Position numbers and translations under genes: made by a program
The notes under the pieces: generated by a model
Told to the model about the DNA's origin: nothing
Databases searched by the model: none
Seen by the model: only the letters and a program-made list of their open reading frames with translations
Shown here: one piece after another, positions 6,325 through 7,479 of the stretch
Numbering within the stretch: the first letter of the stretch is position 1
How the letters are laid out: the number at the start of each line of letters is the position of its first letter
Source of the DNA: Oscillospiraceae bacterium
GTDB lineage: Bacteria; Bacillota; Clostridia; Oscillospirales; Ruminococcaceae
Length of the DNA stretch: 7,479 bases
Assembly (NCBI GenBank): GCA_004554485.1
Contig: SFLS01000037.1
Span: 1-7,479 of the forward strand
Reading direction: 5' to 3'

Positions 6325-6435
6325 GCCGGCAGGGGGGGAGCGGGGGCCCCGCCCCTCCGCCCGCAGGGCGGAGGCCCCGCCGCAGGTGGGGCGGCCCGGC
6401 GAAGCCGGGATGGGCGGGGCCCGCTGCCCGCCGGC
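6325..6435. repeat. GC-rich cloverleaf-like palindromic element in the 5' leader
   Basis: Imperfect outer arms start with GCCGGC (6325-6330) and end with GCCGGC (6430-6435). They continue inward as AGCGGG..CCCCGCCC on the left and GGGCGGGGCCCGCT on the right. Between them are a 9-bp hairpin at 6354-6374 (CCTCCGCCC, loop GCA), a short CCCC/GGGG pairing at 6375-6391, and a 6-bp hairpin CCCGGC-GAA-GCCGGG at 6395-6409. The whole can fold as a three-armed structure on either strand. It may be a small palindromic mobile repeat (REP- or MITE-like) or a structured leader RNA. A single copy is visible here, so repetition in the genome is inferred. Confidence 0.65.
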
Positions 6436-6448
6436 TGCACCAATTTGC

Positions 6449-6465
6449 GGGGAGGAACCGTCCCC
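6449..6465 (+). other. Small hairpin just before the flavoprotein ribosome site
   Basis: GGGGAGG pairs with CCGTCCCC (one bulged G) around an AA turn. It ends 2 bases before the AGGAGG of the following gene and could influence translation, but it leaves that site free. Significance is uncertain. Confidence 0.3.
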
Positions 6466-6467
6466 AA

Positions 6468-6473
6468 AGGAGG
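6468..6473 (+). promoter_or_regulatory. Ribosome-binding site that decides the flavoprotein start
   Basis: AGGAGG stands 8 bases before ATG 6482, and the protein from there begins directly with the Rossmann strand AKIVIVGSGPAG. This is why 6482 was chosen over the in-frame ATG at 6215. Confidence 0.85.
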
Positions 6474-6481
6474 CTACCGTT

Positions 6482-7345
6482 ATGGCAAAGATCGTGATTG
6501 TCGGCTCCGGCCCGGCCGGAGTTTCCGCCGCCCTGTACGCGGCGCGGGCAGGGATGGATACCACCGTCATCAGCATGGGACCGGGCGCGCTGCAGAAGGC
6601 GGAACAGATCCAGAATTACTATGGGCTGGAAAAGCCCCTGAGCGGGATAGAGCTGTACCGGCGGGGGATCGCCGGCGCGAAGGCGGTCGGAGCGAAATTC
6701 GTGACGGCGGAGGTAGTGGGGCTGGACTACGCCGAAACGCTGGTGGTGCAGACCACCGGCGGGGAATACCCTGCCGATGCGGTGATCCTGGCTGCCGGTA
6801 CCAGCCGCCTGACCCCCCGCATTGAGGGACTGAAGGAGCATGAGGGCCATGGGGTGAGCTACTGCGCGACTTGTGATGCGTTTTTCTATAAGGATAAGAC
6901 CGCCGCGGTCCTGGGCAGCGGGGAATATGCCCTGCATGAGGTCCAGGCGCTGCTGCCGCTGGCCGGAAAGGTGATCCTGTGTACCAACGGGGAGAAGCCC
7001 ACAGCACAGTTCCCGCCGCAGGTTATGGTGTGCCGGGAAAAGCTGACAGCCGTGGAGGGCGAAGGGTCGGTCCGGGCGCTGCGGCTGGAAAACGGCGAAG
7101 CGCTGGCGGTAGACGGCCTGTTTGTAGCAATAGGGGTGGCCGGCAGCGTGGCGCTGGCCCGCAAGCTGGGCACCCCGGTGGAGGGCAGCCGGGTCGTTGT
7201 GGATGACCGGATGCGGACTGGGATCCCCGGTCTATATGCCGCAGGGGACTGTACCGGCGGTCTGCTGCAAATCTGCAAGGCGGTGTACGAGGGGGCGCTG
7301 GCCGCCACGGAGGCGATCGGGGCACTGCGCCGCAGGAAACAGTAA
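6482..7345 (+). CDS. Thioredoxin-reductase-like FAD disulfide oxidoreductase
   Basis: A 287-residue flavoprotein, slightly short for bacterial thioredoxin reductase (about 305-320). FAD-binding GSGPAG is at 8-13, the redox pair Cys128-Ala-Thr-Cys131 follows VSY as in the family, and the C-terminal FAD motif GIPGLYAAGDCTGG is at 247-260. The second nucleotide domain keeps GSGEYALHEV (145-154), but after it the family's HRRxxxRA motif for the NADPH phosphate is absent (VILCTNGEKPTAQFP instead), and the domain looks shortened. It resembles pyridine-nucleotide-independent or atypical members such as the ferredoxin-dependent flavin thioredoxin reductases of clostridia. It probably passes electrons to thioredoxin or a similar protein in the cytoplasm; no thioredoxin gene is in the window. 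It has its own promoter and is divergent from the ABC operon. A paralogue with another disulfide substrate is the main alternative. Confidence 0.92.
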   Translation: MAKIVIVGSGPAGVSAALYAARAGMDTTVISMGPGALQKAEQIQNYYGLEKPLSGIELYRRGIAGAKAVGAKFVTAEVVGLDYAETLVVQTTGGEYPADAVILAAGTSRLTPRIEGLKEHEGHGVSYCATCDAFFYKDKTAAVLGSGEYALHEVQALLPLAGKVILCTNGEKPTAQFPPQVMVCREKLTAVEGEGSVRALRLENGEALAVDGLFVAIGVAGSVALARKLGTPVEGSRVVVDDRMRTGIPGLYAAGDCTGGLLQICKAVYEGALAATEAIGALRRRKQ

Positions 7346-7359
7346 ATAGGTATAATAAA

Positions 7360-7402
7360 CAAAAGCGCCGCCGCAGTCGATGGGACTGCGGCGGTGCTTT
7401 TG
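7360..7402. terminator. Bidirectional intrinsic terminator
   Basis: A 19-bp stem with one G-T pair (7360-7378 with 7384-7402, CAAAAGCGCCGCCGCAGTC and partner) closes a 5-base loop, 14 bases after the flavoprotein stop. On the plus strand the stem ends in CTTTTG. On the minus strand it is followed by a better T-rich run (TTTTGTTTATTATA), so it probably also ends a gene arriving from the right. Confidence 0.88.
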
Positions 7403-7440
7403 CTGTATTGAGGAAGAAATGATGAGTGCTTGTGGAAAGA

Positions 7441-7479
7441 TCAGATCTTTTCGCGGCCGGGCAGGACAAAGTGCAGGAT
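7441..7479 (-). CDS. C-terminal end of an unidentified gene cut by the window edge
   Basis: Read on the minus strand, the last bases give ILHFVLPGREKI followed by TGA at 7443-7441. The 38 bases from this stop to the terminator stem, and the stronger T-run on the minus side of that terminator, fit a convergent gene entering from the right. Twelve residues are too few to name a family. The plus strand of the same stretch also has an ATG (7417) after GAGGAAG, so the call is tentative. Confidence 0.35.
   Translation of the reverse strand: MLHFVLPGREKI

Larger units (their letters stand above)
6215..6481 (+). other. Open frame with ribosome site, in frame with the flavoprotein; doubtful N-terminal extension
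   Basis: An ATG at 6215 follows GGGAGG (6199-6204) by 10 bases, and the frame stays open for 89 codons into the flavoprotein gene. The first 39 or so codons (MEGELLENSQQNAAV...) have ordinary composition; the rest is a translation of the GC-rich palindrome and is rich in Gly, Pro, Arg and Ala. A good promoter (6285-6313) lies inside it, and the flavoprotein has its own strong start at 6482, so most likely this is not the real N-terminus. It could be a relic of a small gene interrupted by the palindromic element, or a chance open frame. Confidence 0.25.

Noticed and set aside
6227..6937. 236-codon minus-strand open frame across the palindrome and flavoprotein
   Set aside because: Composition-driven shadow of the flavoprotein gene and the GC-rich element; no motif or ribosome site.

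Overview
The window looks like chromosomal DNA of a GC-rich, low-oxygen Firmicute, most likely a Clostridia/Oscillospiraceae-type gut organism. This is inferred from strong AGGAGG ribosome-binding sites, a class I T-box leader, a lipoprotein-anchored ABC importer and the overall protein flavour. No sequence search was possible. It holds seven well-supported genes, the cut end of another gene at the right edge, and clear promoters and terminators. There are no rRNA, tRNA, CRISPR or transposase sequences.

Layout, left to right. (1) Bases 1-461 (+): the 3' end of a predicted ATPase of the COG3910 type, closed by a perfect hairpin terminator at 464-491 that also serves the convergent operon. (2) 507-2904 (-): a tightly coupled three-gene operon reading leftwards: a MarR-family regulator, a serine-palmitoyltransferase-like alpha-oxoamine synthase and a short-chain dehydrogenase/reductase. 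Both junctions are 4-base ATGA overlaps. A near-consensus promoter (2958-2986) with an AT-rich palindrome just downstream drives it. (3) 3060-5746 (-): a three-gene ABC importer of the TrpXYZ-like/PF04392 type (lipoprotein, permease, ATPase), terminated at 3001-3034 and preceded by a complete T-box riboswitch (about 5841-6126) with its own promoter (6133-6161). (4) 6482-7345 (+): a divergently transcribed thioredoxin-reductase-like flavoprotein. Its leader carries a striking GC-rich cloverleaf-like palindrome (6325-6435) starting almost at the predicted transcription start. A strong hairpin at 7360-7402 separates it from a gene ending leftwards at the right edge.

How the parts work together. 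The T-box ties import of an amino acid (or a relative) to an uncharged tRNA. The leader has no UGG before the T-box sequence, and its acceptor-pairing position reads UGGU, so tryptophan, the substrate this transporter family is named for, is unlikely here. The MarR/oxoamine synthase/SDR operon has the minimum chemistry for condensing an amino acid with an acyl thioester and reducing the resulting ketone. That is the first part of sphingolipid-like or sulfonolipid-like synthesis, which would be unusual in a Firmicute. The flavoprotein has the CxxC centre of thioredoxin reductases but lacks the usual HRRxxxRA NADPH motif.

The most interesting items are the oxoamine synthase/SDR/MarR operon, the non-Trp T-box on a TrpXYZ-type transporter, and the structured GC-rich leader of the flavoprotein gene. 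None is proven new from sequence alone.
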